The notes: generated from the sequence alone by a model not told the origin. A stretch of DNA of 64,000 nt from Plazaster borealis (GCA_021014325.1 CM037472.1:30714234-30778233); one strand, 5' to 3'. Positions 45,611 through 56,610 are shown, counted from the stretch's first letter. Program-made: numbers and translations.

Positions 45611-46018
45611 TACACTCTAAAAAACTTCCGGGTCACGGGTCACAATATTGACCCGGATCCCCGGGTCAGAATTGACCTAGACTTGACTCAAGTCCCAATC
45701 CCGTGCAAGGCCCTTCTGGCTGCATGCTGGCGCGTTGCATGTGTGTTAGTAGCAGGAACCTCGCACGAGAAAGGGACTTGAATCAAGTCTAGAATTGACC
45801 CGGATCCGGGTCCCATGGGGTCTGAACCATTCTGTGTCAGTATGACCCTGACTCTGTGTCAAAGTGACCCAGAAAAGGGTCAAACTGACGTTAAAATCCG
45901 AGTTAAAATCCCCCTTTTGTAACCATTTTTCGGGTCAGCCAGACCCGGAAATGGCCGGGCCGGGCTCCCTGATACCCGGAAAACGGGTCAATTCTGACCC
46001 ACGAGTTTTTAGAGTGTA
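45611..46018. mobile_element. 408 bp MITE with TACACTCTAAAAA ends and GGGTCA/TGACCC motifs
   Basis: Left TACACTCTAAAAA and right TTTTTAGAGTGTA are exact inverses. Near-matching 8-base flanks TTGTTTTG and TTGTTATG suggest a target duplication. The body carries many GGGTCA or TGACCC blocks. A nested inverted repeat at about 45678-45806 (tagacttgactcaagtccc and its near reverse) may be a second insertion. Confidence 0.8.
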
Positions 46019-46338
46019 TTGTTATGTTCAGTTACTCACAATCTTTTATGGCGAGGAAATTTCAGTATGCACATTTTTGCAGGATGACTTGACATGCATT
46101 GCAGTATACACTAATTTATGTTTTGGTGTTTATTTACAAATAATATCCTTATTAATGACGGGAAGGTATATGAACAGTTATTATGCAATACGCAGGCTAT
46201 AGGTAACTTGCCCAAAATCACTTCTGTCACTAATAACGGTATTATTTTCTTGCCTCATAACACTACACATCACATCTTTCAACTTTTTGAAATCAATCTG
46301 GCATCTCTCAGTTATCGCTAGTCATTTCCTTTTCTACT

Positions 46339-46372
46339 GTTTTTATTTATTTATTTCTTTAATTATTTATTT
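46339..46372 (-). terminator. Possible polyadenylation signals of the SLC44 gene
   Basis: On the minus strand this stretch reads as several overlapping AATAAA hexamers, 98-130 bases beyond the stop codon. The spacing fits a short 3' UTR, but the stretch is simple-sequence DNA (TTTA repeats on the plus strand), so the assignment is tentative. Confidence 0.4.
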
Positions 46373-46469
46373 CGAGATTTGAGACTAAGAGAAAAAGTTG
46401 AAGTGCTGATTGTGTTGTCGATAATTTGACCACTGCTCATGCATCGCAAAATGGACTGTCCATTCATGT

Positions 46470-48668
46470 TTACTGCATGTTGTCTTGCATTTCATGATCT
46501 CTTCCTTTCTTCTTCGCCTTCTTGGGTTTCTTATTCCTCTTACCGAGGACACCCATTAGACTCTTTGACATGAAGTAAGGCTTTTCCACGGATCCATCAT
46601 GGCGCTCCAGATCTTCAAGGAAGCACAGGAATAAAGTGTCCACTCCCATGTCATACACGGCAAAGAAGACAGCTGCAATGACGTAGGAGAAGACGCCGAT
46701 GACCACAATGGGTGCCCAGATGTAGTTCAGAGGTGGCACCGGGACGAGAGGATTTGAATCCCATGTAAAGTAGTAGAACGCACCCACAGTGACGCCCAAG
46801 GTAATGGTCAATTTAAAGATGAACAGCAAGAAACTTGTGATGCTATTCAGGACGGCAGCGCGCAGGATGTTCCTCATCAGGAGGAAGAAGGCATCCTTGG
46901 CAGCCGCACAGAATGAGCGGCCGTATATAGCGATCTCAATGTAGGCATTGCGGTTGATGTACCTGATGAACTTCTCAAGACACCAAAACAAACACTGGCA
47001 GCAGCATAAGATGAAGCGGGTGATGCAGTTATCCAAACCAGTGCCTTTCAGTTTGTTTTCCACGTACTCCAGAATGATACGGATGAACTGGACTATGGTG
47101 ACGATGAGCGAGCCGAATGCCAGGGAGCCCAGGTGGTATCGGATGGCTCGCCAGAGGGAGCTGACAATGGGCACTGCAGGGATGTCACTTGGTTTAGAGA
47201 AAGCCCAATAGTATGAGGCAAATGCCCCAGCTAAAGTCATCTCCCCCAATGCTATGATAAAGTTGACCATCCATAGCAGGGCAAACACCATGTACAGCTG
47301 GAAGTACAGTTTGTAATCTGGGATATCATAACTGACAAACTGGCATTTTGCCGGTGAGACCAGCGTACTATTGAATGTCGATATGTCACAAGCTGACCCA
47401 TTCTCGACATCTGACCCGAGTGGAGCGTCACTAACTTTATAACTCGCCTCGCCAATCGATGCTAAATATACCATAATAAAAGCCCAGGAGACGGCGAATG
47501 TAATCTGGAGAAGGAATGGCAAGATGGGACCAAGGAGGGTAGATGCCATCATGCCCATGGCTCGGCTTGTCTCCTCGATTACAGCCGTGGCGAGTCGAAT
47601 GCGGTTGAACAGCACCAAAATGATCAAGAGGAGTATGCCACCGATCACGCTTAGGATGATGGAGAAGGCGAGCCAGATTACAGAAGATTGGAAGTAGCAC
47701 TCCTGGTCGAGATAGTTAAAAGTGGCGTCTCCAAAGTCACCACATTTGGATTGGTCTTTGTATTGACAATATCGCGTGTAGCAAAAGTAATTCCCGAATG
47801 CAAGGAGAACAAGGCATGCTGCAAGTACCGCCCAAACGATGAACGTCGCCAACCATTGCATGAGTACGAGAATAAAAAAACAGAGAAACATTGTTCCTCC
47901 TAGAGCTACTAAGATGTAAGGCCATGTTTTCAAGAAGTCGTCTACAAGGTTCTCAATCTGCTCAATGTTGTACACGAAGCTCACCAACTCTCCCAAAGTG
48001 TTTACTTGCTCGTTGGTTGTGTTGCGCCCGTTATCTGTCTGGCCGTTCTCGTCAGCAAAGTTAATGGGGAGACACCTTCCAGCGAACGGTTGGCTCGGGA
48101 AGTAGTAGACGGCACACAATTCCTTAGTCGCTAACTCCGAGATTTTTCTGATGTCATTACCAACATACGCTTCCGGATCAATGTCATATCGACAGATGAG
48201 CTTATCCCAGACCACAGTATTAAGATCCACCACTTCCAGCAAAGAAAATGTGGTATTAGGGCATGACTTGACACATACTTGCGGGGTTGGGCAGCTGAGT
48301 GTTATCAGAACGGTAGACGAAAGACAAGACAGCAAATCGAAGTAGAAAGCATAGGGTTTGTTCTTCACCGTGTCACCCACCCCGCACAGCTGCCCCTGGT
48401 AGTCGGATGGGTACAACAAAGTATCTGGATTTCCAAACGAAAAGGCAAAATAGGCGACCACTCCCATGCCGGCCAAGAAGACCAGAAATATCAAGCAGCA
48501 AATGACATCGGTGCAGCTTCGATTGTGGATGGGCCCGGTGAACGTTGGATCGTACTGGCGTGGTTTCCCGTAATTCTTCCCTTTAGGTTCTTCCTCCAAA
48601 TCATCGTCAGGTCTGTCAATATTCTCCACTGAGGACGTCTTCTTGGTTTTCTTAGCTCCGAGACCCAT
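46470..48668 (-). CDS. slc44a2: Choline transporter-like protein, SLC44A2/4/5 type, intronless
   Basis: One ORF of 732 residues aligns end to end with SLC44A2-type transporters (human about 706). The N-terminal cytoplasmic part has YDPTFTGPIHNRSCTD. The first membrane span is at about 55-78. A large Cys-rich outer loop with NxT sites (138, 216) runs to about 245, and nine or so further spans follow (roughly 250-296, 328-353, 380-404, 454-490, 514-535, 603-634, 650-672). The family block MTLAGAFASYYWAF (477-490) and CFLEDLERHDGS (682-693) are intact. The tail is Lys-rich. SLC44 proteins move choline, and some members ethanolamine or thiamine pyrophosphate, across plasma or mitochondrial membranes; the substrate here is not determined. 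Vertebrate homologues have many introns, so a continuous frame suggests retroposition or lineage-wide intron loss. No frameshift or early stop is present. The closest vertebrate paralogue is uncertain. Confidence 0.93.
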   Translation of the reverse strand: MGLGAKKTKKTSSVENIDRPDDDLEEEPKGKNYGKPRQYDPTFTGPIHNRSCTDVICCLIFLVFLAGMGVVAYFAFSFGNPDTLLYPSDYQGQLCGVGDTVKNKPYAFYFDLLSCLSSTVLITLSCPTPQVCVKSCPNTTFSLLEVVDLNTVVWDKLICRYDIDPEAYVGNDIRKISELATKELCAVYYFPSQPFAGRCLPINFADENGQTDNGRNTTNEQVNTLGELVSFVYNIEQIENLVDDFLKTWPYILVALGGTMFLCFFILVLMQWLATFIVWAVLAACLVLLAFGNYFCYTRYCQYKDQSKCGDFGDATFNYLDQECYFQSSVIWLAFSIILSVIGGILLLIILVLFNRIRLATAVIEETSRAMGMMASTLLGPILPFLLQITFAVSWAFIMVYLASIGEASYKVSDAPLGSDVENGSACDISTFNSTLVSPAKCQFVSYDIPDYKLYFQLYMVFALLWMVNFIIALGEMTLAGAFASYYWAFSKPSDIPAVPIVSSLWRAIRYHLGSLAFGSLIVTIVQFIRIILEYVENKLKGTGLDNCITRFILCCCQCLFWCLEKFIRYINRNAYIEIAIYGRSFCAAAKDAFFLLMRNILRAAVLNSITSFLLFIFKLTITLGVTVGAFYYFTWDSNPLVPVPPLNYIWAPIVVIGVFSYVIAAVFFAVYDMGVDTLFLCFLEDLERHDGSVEKPYFMSKSLMGVLGKRNKKPKKAKKKGRDHEMQDNMQ

Positions 48669-48757
48669 TTTGTTCTCTAAACTCGAGAAAACTCGAAAAA
48701 ATTTGTGACTAAATTTGATGGGCCGTATAACCTACTGTGAAATATGACACACTTTTT

Positions 48758-48984
48758 ACTGCAGATAATACGACAGTTCGTCCTGCTGTGGTGAGCCGGA
48801 CTTGAATAACGGCTTCGCCGAACTCTCTAGCCTTTTGTTTTGTTGTTGTTCTCCAAATAATCAGCACCAATACAATTCAGAATGACTGTCCCGAATACTG
48901 CAGATAATACGACAATTCTGTCATACCTTGAGCCGGATTTAGATAATGGCTTCGCTGAAACAGTCGTATATCCTTTTGTCTTCT
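48758..48984. repeat. Diverged direct repeat just upstream of SLC44 (period about 139)
   Basis: The block beginning actgcagataatacgaca at 48758 recurs at 48897. Both copies continue through agccgga-tt-ataa-ggcttcg-cgaac and ccttttgt. A second shared segment (cagcacca) follows each copy, so this looks like an old tandem duplication in the presumed promoter or 5' leader region. Confidence 0.7.
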
Positions 48985-50226
48985 TTTTCTACCGATGGAT
49001 GTATGTACCAAGCAGCACCAGGAATGTACACTGTTTGGGTCCACAAACCATAATTGATGTCGGGTTAAAATTTAACTATATAATTTAACATATGATTTAA
49101 ATACACAGGCGGCTCTTCTCAAGAGCGACTTGCAATGCAGTAAAACTAATCGTAGTGACCTTTGGATTCAAATTTGGCAATTAAAACTGGCCAGAGGTCG
49201 AACAAAGCACGGTGTAAGTAAATATAGGCTTACATGGAGTATGAACACAATATTAATCGGTATAAAACTATAGACATCGTGAATCTAAATAATTCATTTT
49301 AATATAGGCCTTTTTAAACATTTTTTTTTATCACAGGCGACCAGTTTAATTTAGAATTAAATGTAGCCCGAGAATGGGGCTTTTATAAAAGATTGACGAA
49401 TAATCCATACCAATCTGTGTTGACTGTGTGATACCAAACTGATACTTTGTGTTTGGAGTCGAATTTAGTGAATTGCTTTATTACCCCTAGGATGTAGGCC
49501 TACTGCAATTCCAGCAGCAAAACCACTCATTAGCCTCGTGCATGAACCACCTCGAAAAAGTTAATTTGTCGCATCCTTTGAGATATGCCTATTTCACATT
49601 TCATATCAGTTGAAAAACGAACTTATGCGAAAATTCTACTCCAATATTTGTTTATGTGCCTTTCACGAGGGCACTCTTTCCGGACGGTGAACATCCACGG
49701 ACATTGTGCGGCACGTTTCACGTCTCGTTTGGAAGTTCTCGCTCCCGTCGAGTCAATATTCACTGCACTCAATTCATAACCTTTTATTTTTCATAAGTTA
49801 CTCTCTTCAACTGCATCAAAATTAACGAAGTTATTAATAACTATTTCACTAAGAGTCACTTGCAACTGCAGCTGCAGCAGTGCAATTGTGCTGCAACGAA
49901 GTAATTTTGTTTCCACCGTTCCCCGTTAGGGTGGGCCCATAGACCCATTGCATATGACGTCACACTCTCAAAAAGGAGGCAGATCATTGGACAATAGCTG
50001 TTCTATGTGCGTAAAAACGTGCGCGTGACCTCTGCGTATCTGTAGCGTTTCGCGTTATGCAAGGGGATCTATTGATTTAAAGAGACCCGGGAACGCGCCT
50101 CCGACAATGCGCGTCATTTTGGGTGTCAAAACTCTCTTTTGTGTATGTTTGTATACGATTTTGACACCCAAAAGGACACCTAGGATAGGCGCATGTGAGT
50201 ACGCTGCGCGTTGTGCAATGGGTCTA

Positions 50227-50533
50227 TAGACCTTTCTTTTGCAACGTCACAGCCCGAGTTTTTGCCAACCGGGGTTGGAAAACTATGGAAAGCCATAAAT
50301 GCAAAGCATAAGCAGATAGCCACAGTTTGTAATAATGTACACAAATATTCAAAAATAGTGTTGAATTTGTTGGAAACAAAGCAACCAATCATGGTATGTA
50401 TTTTCGGTGGATTGAAAGTTTACAGAAATGTTGAATTTGGACACAACATTTGTTAACACGATTTAATGTTTTGCTAACATTCGGCCGTCCATGCCAACCA
50501 GCGCGGTTTGTTTATCAACAAAAGAAAGGTCTA
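50227..50533. mobile_element. TA-flanked element (Tc1/mariner-like MITE), copy 2
   Basis: Ends TAGACCTTTCTTTTG and CAAAAGAAAGGTCTA, with TA on both sides (50225-50226, 50534-50535). No transposase. It is inserted in a gggtctatagaccc site of the neighbouring repeat cluster. Confidence 0.85.
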
Positions 50534-51449
50534 TAGACCCCTTGCACAACGCGCAACGCACCTAAACGCGCCCATCCTGCCCGCCATTTTGGGAGTCAAT
50601 TATTATTTTGGGAGTCAAAATTTGCACAAAGGAATTGACTCCCAAAAAGGCGGAAAAGGTAGACGCGCATTGTTCGGAGGTGCGAGGGGTCTATAGCAGG
50701 CGGATCCGGGGGGGGGGGCAGGGGGCACGTGCCCCTGGTTAAAATTTGGATTTAGTTTTATTTTTGTATTTCATTTTTTAACTAAATTTGTCCGGGATAA
50801 AATATATTTCATGTCGTTCCGGCATTCAAGTGTAAAGACTAGGCTACTAAGCTTGAAATTGAGAAACGCCAGATTTTACCCACTATGTTTTTAATGAATA
50901 TGCATGAAACCAGATAATGCAGCGACCAGATCCAAACGCGAGATTTGTGGAATTAAAGTTTTCTTTGAGTAAAATTAGAAGATTGATATGGACCAGAAGT
51001 GCTTAAAAAGTGTGTCTATTTCTCTGTTTTTTGCTAAAAACGCCAAAAGCTTCGACCCGAGGCCCACCGGGCTTCGCCCCTGGACCCCACCATCAATGTT
51101 ACAGAAATTTGTTCAGTAAATGTAGAAGATTGATACGGATCCGAATTGCTTAAAAAGTGTGTTAATTTCTCTGTTTTAAGCACACGGAGCTTTCGGGGGT
51201 TTCACCCCCTGCACCCCTACCGGGGCTTCGCCCCTGGACCCCACCATCGATGTTACAAAAAAATTTCCAGTAAATTTAGAAGACTGATATGGATCAGAAT
51301 TGCATTAAAAAGTATGCATATTTCTCAGTTATAGGCACACGGAGGCTTGATTTGTCACCCCTAAAAACGCCAAAAGCTCAGATTTTGACTCCCAAAATGG
51401 CGGACAGGATTGGCACGTGTGAGTGCGCTGCGCGTTGTGCAAGGGGTCT
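50534..51449. mobile_element. Inverted-repeat element (about 65 bp arms) enclosing tandem units
   Basis: The left arm begins agaccccttgcacaacgcgc and runs to ccgccattttgggagtcaa. The right arm ending at 51449 is its reverse. A second internal terminus at about 50640-50693 suggests a short element enclosed in a longer one. Related sequences lie at 49930-50223 and 10880-11110. Confidence 0.75.
50890..51375 (+). repeat. Tandem repeat, unit about 150 bp
   Basis: Units are marked by aga-tgata-gga-cagaa at 50980, 51127 and 51281 (periods 147 and 154). Each includes cttaaaaagtgtgt-type and gcttcgcccctggaccccac segments. Confidence 0.82.
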
Positions 51450-52385
51450 GATTAATAAACTCCACATCAGTATAAGTCTACCAGACAACAATTTCGTCTA
51501 AATTATTTTCAAAGTCGGGAAAATTGCATTCGAACTCCCACCAGGCTTTTTCAGCAATAATTGCTTGCCGCCCATATCCACCTTCATATCCACCTTCATT
51601 TACAAGAACGCACACAAATTCCCCGGCGAACCGGTTTTCGTTGTTGAGTCACATTGTGCATTGTGTTTATTAAAAACAAGAGGATTGAAATTAATTAAGT
51701 GCTTATTGAAAAGCTTTGATGTACTTTTCATTTTCAGGATAATCCGAACCACCTCCTCGTAATCTGCCGCATCTCATCACATTGCTCATTGAACCAGGCC
51801 ATGATTATGATTGAACGACATTGAAGATTTCTAAACCAAAATGATCAAAATTAGAAAGCATTTCTTTTTAATGCTCTCAGAAGTAGAAACCCCCCAAAAG
51901 TAATCTATAGGGAAGGTAAAACAGTAAGCAATTCTCAGACGGTCTAGTTGCAATGATATAATCAAATATGGCTGAAGAAGACCGATCATTGGTTTGTAGA
52001 CCTATTTTCAATCTCTCTCCTTTGTAACTTATGTCATTTATTTTGAATCTAGCGCCCTCTGTTGGTGAAATGTAGTCTGACCACCGCCTCGCATCCTCTT
52101 GTTGTTAATAAGAAAAATAAGGAAGCTGGTGCCGCCCCCAGTCTCCGTTCACAATTACATGAAAAACATAAACAATTTCGGCCAGTACAGTTATTCGAAG
52201 ATGTCGTGCAGAGAGTGAGGTGAAATATTTGGAAATGACAGCCATTTCTGGGGGTGTACAATTTGTCTTTGTGATATCAACCACAAGCGGCTATTTTTTA
52301 TTATAGCTCAGTGCTTCAGTCGTCTAAATTGCCGGGGTATTCCACCCCGAACGAGTGACGCGAGCATTGGAGGTCCCAAGTCAAC

Positions 52386-52453
52386 ATGCTGATTCCGTGA
52401 CTATCTCCGTGGATTACCCACCCAGTTCTCTTTGGCCTCGGTGCATGCCGTGA
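52386..52453 (+). promoter_or_regulatory. Two very short upstream ORFs in the putative PACS leader
   Basis: ATG-CTG-ATT-CCG-TGA lies at 52386-52400 and ATG-CCG-TGA at 52445-52453, both ending before the main ATG at 52494. If the leader starts upstream of 52386, both could dampen initiation. The transcription start is unknown. Confidence 0.35.
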
Positions 52454-52493
52454 ACTACTTATTGTCGACCGCGACACTTACTGACGTGCAATC

Positions 52494-52615
52494 ATGGCGG
52501 AGAAATCTTCAGGAAGGGCGTACGCTTCTTCAACTTCTCCGGGAAACAAACCTGTACCCATGAAGTTGTTTTCTACGTGGGAAGTTGAGAGAACTGCTCC
52601 TAATTGCATTGCAAG
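52494..52615 (+). CDS. pacs: PACS-family sorting protein, first coding exon (gene continues off the right edge)
   Basis: The exon encodes 40 residues plus two bases. Its second half, PVPMKLFSTWEVERTAPNCI, matches the start of the furin-binding region of PACS1/PACS2 (PVPMNL-ATWEVDRSSPSCV by memory of the family). The donor AAG|GTAGGG interrupts the codon after Ala40, just before the position where family members read R-L-C/F-S-L-T-L. The context of the ATG is acceptable (atcATGg). The short Ser/Gly-rich N terminus is unremarkable. PACS proteins are cytosolic adaptors that bind acidic-cluster cargo and coat proteins for TGN, endosome and ER-mitochondria traffic. No later exon was seen up to 64000, so intron 1 exceeds 11.3 kb. 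PACS1 versus PACS2 cannot be told from this exon. Confidence 0.82.
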
Positions 52616-53146
52616 GTAGGGACAACATCACTCTGCATGATTATTATTATTAAATCTTTTTTTTTTGACAGGACAAATATTTCACAAGTTATGACTGTCT
52701 GATGCATGTGTCATGTGCTGGTCATGTGTTAAGTGACCTCTTTGGATGAATGAAGAAAAGCAACATAAATTTGATCTGTTGAAGGATTTGAAAATTTAAC
52801 AATCTTTTTTGTTCGTTTTCAGTTTATGGCTCGAATGCCTGTTACAAATAGTTTGGTCAGTTGGTGGGAATCATTAGTCAACAAAAACTATCTTTTTTGA
52901 TTTTAACAAATTTCAGCAATTTTAATTTATTCGGTACGGTGCAAACCAAACTTTACAAAGCAAAATAGTTTGTTTTAATCTTGTTTGTAAATTGTGTGTT
53001 AGCACTGTGCTACAAGTTTATTTTCACCTCACGAGGTTAAATATAAAAAAAATGAATCAAAATGGATTTTAATAAGCAAGTTGCTTCCAATCCATGTTTA
53101 CACGTGCCTTGACAGGATGCCCTTAAAATTCTACATCAAGCTGAAC

Positions 53147-53608
53147 CGGTCCTACTACTTGCCGTCAACTCGCCGACTTGCCGTCAACTCGCCGTCAACT
53201 CATTTTCGTGCCGTCAACTCATTAAATATACATCAAAAATTTATAAATGGGGCATGGAAGTGTTAAGTCTGGGCTAAACTACATATTTCCTATGGTTTTC
53301 GGTAAAATTTCATTTACAAAAACGATTTTGTGTTGATAAATAAATAGTACCAATCATTGACATCTTGGGCCAATATGCAGGAAAAGCGCCCTCAGTTGCC
53401 ATGTTGTGCAAGCGAGATAATTTTTTCACAGGAAAAAAAATAAATTTTTATTCCGAAATGTAACCTAAAACTTATGAGATTTCTCTTTTAGCTAATACTT
53501 TACAGTTCTATGCTTCTTTTGTGGATTTTAAATGTATATTGGAGGAGTTGACGGCGAGTTGACGGCACAAGTGAGTTGACGGCGAGTTGACGGCAAGTAG
53601 TAGGACCC
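53147..53608. mobile_element. 462 bp fold-back element with GCCGTCAACTC subterminal repeats, 8 bp duplication
   Basis: Ends GGTCCTACTACTTGCCGTC and its reverse, flanked by AGCTGAAC at 53139-53146 and 53609-53616. GCCGTCAACTC occurs four times in the left arm and four times inverted in the right arm. The interior is AT-rich and non-coding. Confidence 0.88.
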
Positions 53609-53640
53609 AGCTGAACACATCCTGTGACCTGTTTGTGCCA

Positions 53641-53693
53641 TAGTTTGTTTGTTTGTTTGTGTGTTTGGGTGTTTCTTTGTTTGTTTGTTTGTT
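53641..53693 (+). repeat. TTTG/GTTT microsatellite
   Basis: About 50 bases of interrupted GTTT repeats immediately outside the fold-back element. Confidence 0.85.
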
Positions 53694-53887
53694 TAGATGA
53701 TCTTTCCAACAAGGGAACTCGGCAAAGCTCCCACAATCGGATATAAAAGCCAAGCTGGCAACAACAGACAATCTCTCACAAACATTGGTTTAACGTCTGT
53801 CATGTCTGTGATTATGAGTTGTACAAATCAACAAATTGTGATTCAGTAACTAGAAGACAATTACTAATTTCTAGTCATTGTAAAATC

Positions 53888-53970
53888 TGCAGTTAGCGTG
53901 GTCGGATTTGAAACGACAACCTTGTGATTGCAAATCCTGCAGTCTAACCACTTAACCATTGATAGATAGA
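53888..53970 (-). repeat. tRNA-like relic
   Basis: On the minus strand TGGTTAAGTGGTTAGACTG (A box) is followed by GTTTCAAATCC (B box) at tRNA-like spacing. The acceptor stem halves do not pair convincingly, so this reads as a SINE head or tRNA pseudogene. Confidence 0.5.
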
Positions 53971-54809
53971 GTCGTAGACCATTTCACTTTGCAGTCTTCA
54001 GAGTATCTTTCAAAATTAATTTGAAGTTTGGACCCCAAAAGTAAAATAATATAAAACTTCCAAGTGAACAGTAGCCCTCTAATAAAGTCTAAGTTATTCC
54101 TGTTTTTGACGGACGTTTTTGAAATCTCTGCCAAGCCATGGGCGTATAAAATTGATATTGAGAGTTTTCAAAAATAAGTTTTGTCCAAACCCCCAGATGA
54201 AATTTGTTCAATAGCAAACACATACGAAACTAGCTTGAAGTGTATTGTAAGAATATTTCCAGACACCAAAGTCTTGCACTCTTTTAACTTTACAACAGTA
54301 TTCTACCCACTTGGAGTAGTTTAGGACTGTCAGTAGTAGTACAACACAAGTACAATAGTATTACTGCACGTACTTGCTGTACTTGTGCTACTTGATAACT
54401 TGCAAATAAATAAACAGTCAATAAGGAAGTGGTCTGTGTTTATCCATAAGTATTGGGAGTTGGGACTGAAGTTTTTGAAGCATATAGCCAGTGCTTGTAT
54501 GGTACTTCCCCCATGGGCTTCCCTTTTACTTGGTAGATTCTTTCAGGCATTAACAAAACAGTGTTTGTTTAAGATGGATCTTCCTGTGCAAGGTAATTCA
54601 CCCCTGATATATTATAGGCCTAGAGATCTACTGACCAAATGCCAGAACATCTGAAGACCAGCCAAATGCTCCCTTCCTGGATGACAGGGGGAGCCCATGG
54701 GTGATTAAAGTAACAGCTAGCAGGCTTGCAGGCAAGTCAATGTTAGTTAGTAAATAAAATGAACAACAAGAAACAACTATTGACATAACCATGGAGGAAA
54801 GAGCAGGGT

Positions 54810-55022
54810 TTGCACTAGAGTGACTAGCCAGCAGGACCATTTAGCTTGTCATTTCACTAGTCCCCAAGCTTTTTCACAAGTCCATAATTCATACACGTAT
54901 TAAATGGGCTGTTTTTTTTCTCAACACTGAACTAGCCAGCCAGACACTTGGAGAGAACGTTGACTGGTCCTCGGGTGTTTTAACTAGTATTTGGCTAGCG
55001 GACCACTGTTAAGGGAGAGGAG
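54810..55022. repeat. Dispersed repeat, copy 1 of 2
   Basis: Contains agccagcaggaccattt, acttggagagaacgttgact and ggaccactgttaagggag. The same blocks in the same order occur at 63365-63575. Confidence 0.78.
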
Positions 55023-56369
55023 TCCTCTAGTCTTTGGAACATACATGTTTATAATGCTGGCTCACTTGTTGAAACTAAAACTAAAATGATCCAACATTCT
55101 TGTGAAAAACCCCTACTTCCTGCCTAGGGGAACCCACACAATAAAGAACAAGCTGGTACATGTAGCAGGCAACATTTCTTACAATACTTCGTCTAATCTC
55201 TACATGTTTATTAACTGCAGATCTGCAGTAATTTGACAATATTTACTCAAGATTACTTTCATTGTGAATTGGCTGAGTTTTTTTAAACTCACACACTTGT
55301 AAGCCTTGCAGTATTTAACCATCACTTGAGCTGTAAAATAAAGTGTACCCCATCTGCCAGTCTTACAATATGACCATGAATTGATGTTAACACTTTTATG
55401 GGTGGCATTGTTTCCTTTTAAACAAAGAACTGCATTAAAAACAAAAGCGACAAACAACATTTTAACAAAAGTTAAATTTGAAATTTTTAATGCACACATT
55501 TTCATTTAGCACATTTTTATACAGAGAATTTTGCCAATTTATACATTCAAAATACATAATGTACACTCATTGTACATAATTGTACCATGTATTGTACAAT
55601 GTTTGTTATGATAACTTGTTAATGTTCAAGCATAGAGCAAGGGTTCAAGGTTGAGAACAGGCCACTGGAATTCTATGTTTATTCATTGATAAACTAGATG
55701 CTGCATTGAGCTGATGAGGTGTTTTTTTTGTAATGTGAAAGGGTTTGTGGTTTGGCTGTCTATGAAGAAAAGAAGCCTGTCACATGATAAGGTGTTAAGA
55801 CTGGATCAAACTGGTTTGTGATCCATGGGTAGTATTGTTGTTTACTTTCTTTGACGACGTCATTGTAAATGAACTTTTTTTTTAGGGGATTATGTGTTCA
55901 GTGTGTACACACATTCTGTATCTTTTCCTGGTTTTGATTATAAACGGAGAAACAGTGTGATACTTATTTACTTTGCTATGAGCTAGAAAAATATTCCAAG
56001 GCTAGGCAAACAAATTGAGAAACCCTTTAGGCTAAGGGTTAAATTAAATCAGATCTAGCAGCCCAAAGAGGCAAAATATGTTTCAATCCTGCCGAACTCC
56101 ATACAGATTGGGGTTAAATCCATTCAATCAAGTTACATTTTTCAAGTGTTTTCAAGTGACAGTGTTTTGCTCAGAGGTCTTCCCAGGGTAAATAATAAAA
56201 AAATTAATAAATAAATAAATCAATAACAAAGAACACAACCCTTTTGAAAACTTGATAACATTCTGCAGGCCGTGTTTCTTGTTAGTTAACTTTTACCCGA
56301 TGTCACTAACTTACAAGATAGTAACTTTTAGGGATAAGTTAGCCTTATTTAATGACTGCAGGGGGGCAG

Positions 56370-56610
56370 TCAGGTTGGCTCAGTGGTTTCTGTCCCTGCC
56401 TTTCACTTCTGTGGACCTCAGTTTGATTCCCGGATTGTAGCATTGCATGTGGATTGGGTTTTCAGTCTTAACCTGACTGTGTGGGTTTTCCCTGTTTGGG
56501 GTTTTCCTCCCCTGTCTAAAACTGGAATTTCTTCATTGTCTTCTTTATAAAAGTAGGTGTTTTCCATTAGGATGCTTTGCTGACTATAGGCCTATAATAA
56601 AGATTCAGAC
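56370..56610 (+). mobile_element. tRNA-derived SINE, family 2
   Basis: A box-like TTGGCTCAGTGG and B box AGTTTGATTCCC. The body reads gcatgtggattgggttttca, gtgtgggttttccctgtttg, ctcccctgtctaaaactgga. Copies on the minus strand at 26750, 33848 and 39634 share it. Confidence 0.84.

Larger units (their letters stand above)
48985..52320. other. Intergenic region between divergent SLC44 and PACS genes
   Basis: The SLC44 and PACS genes are transcribed away from each other across about 3.8 kb. 48985-49920 and 51450-52320 show no gene. 49930-51449 is the TA and inverted-repeat cluster. Promoters for both genes presumably lie at the two ends, but no TATA box was convincing. Confidence 0.6.

Noticed and set aside
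47688..48632. Plus-strand open frames opposite the SLC44 gene
   Set aside because: Antisense shadows of a strongly coding minus-strand frame.
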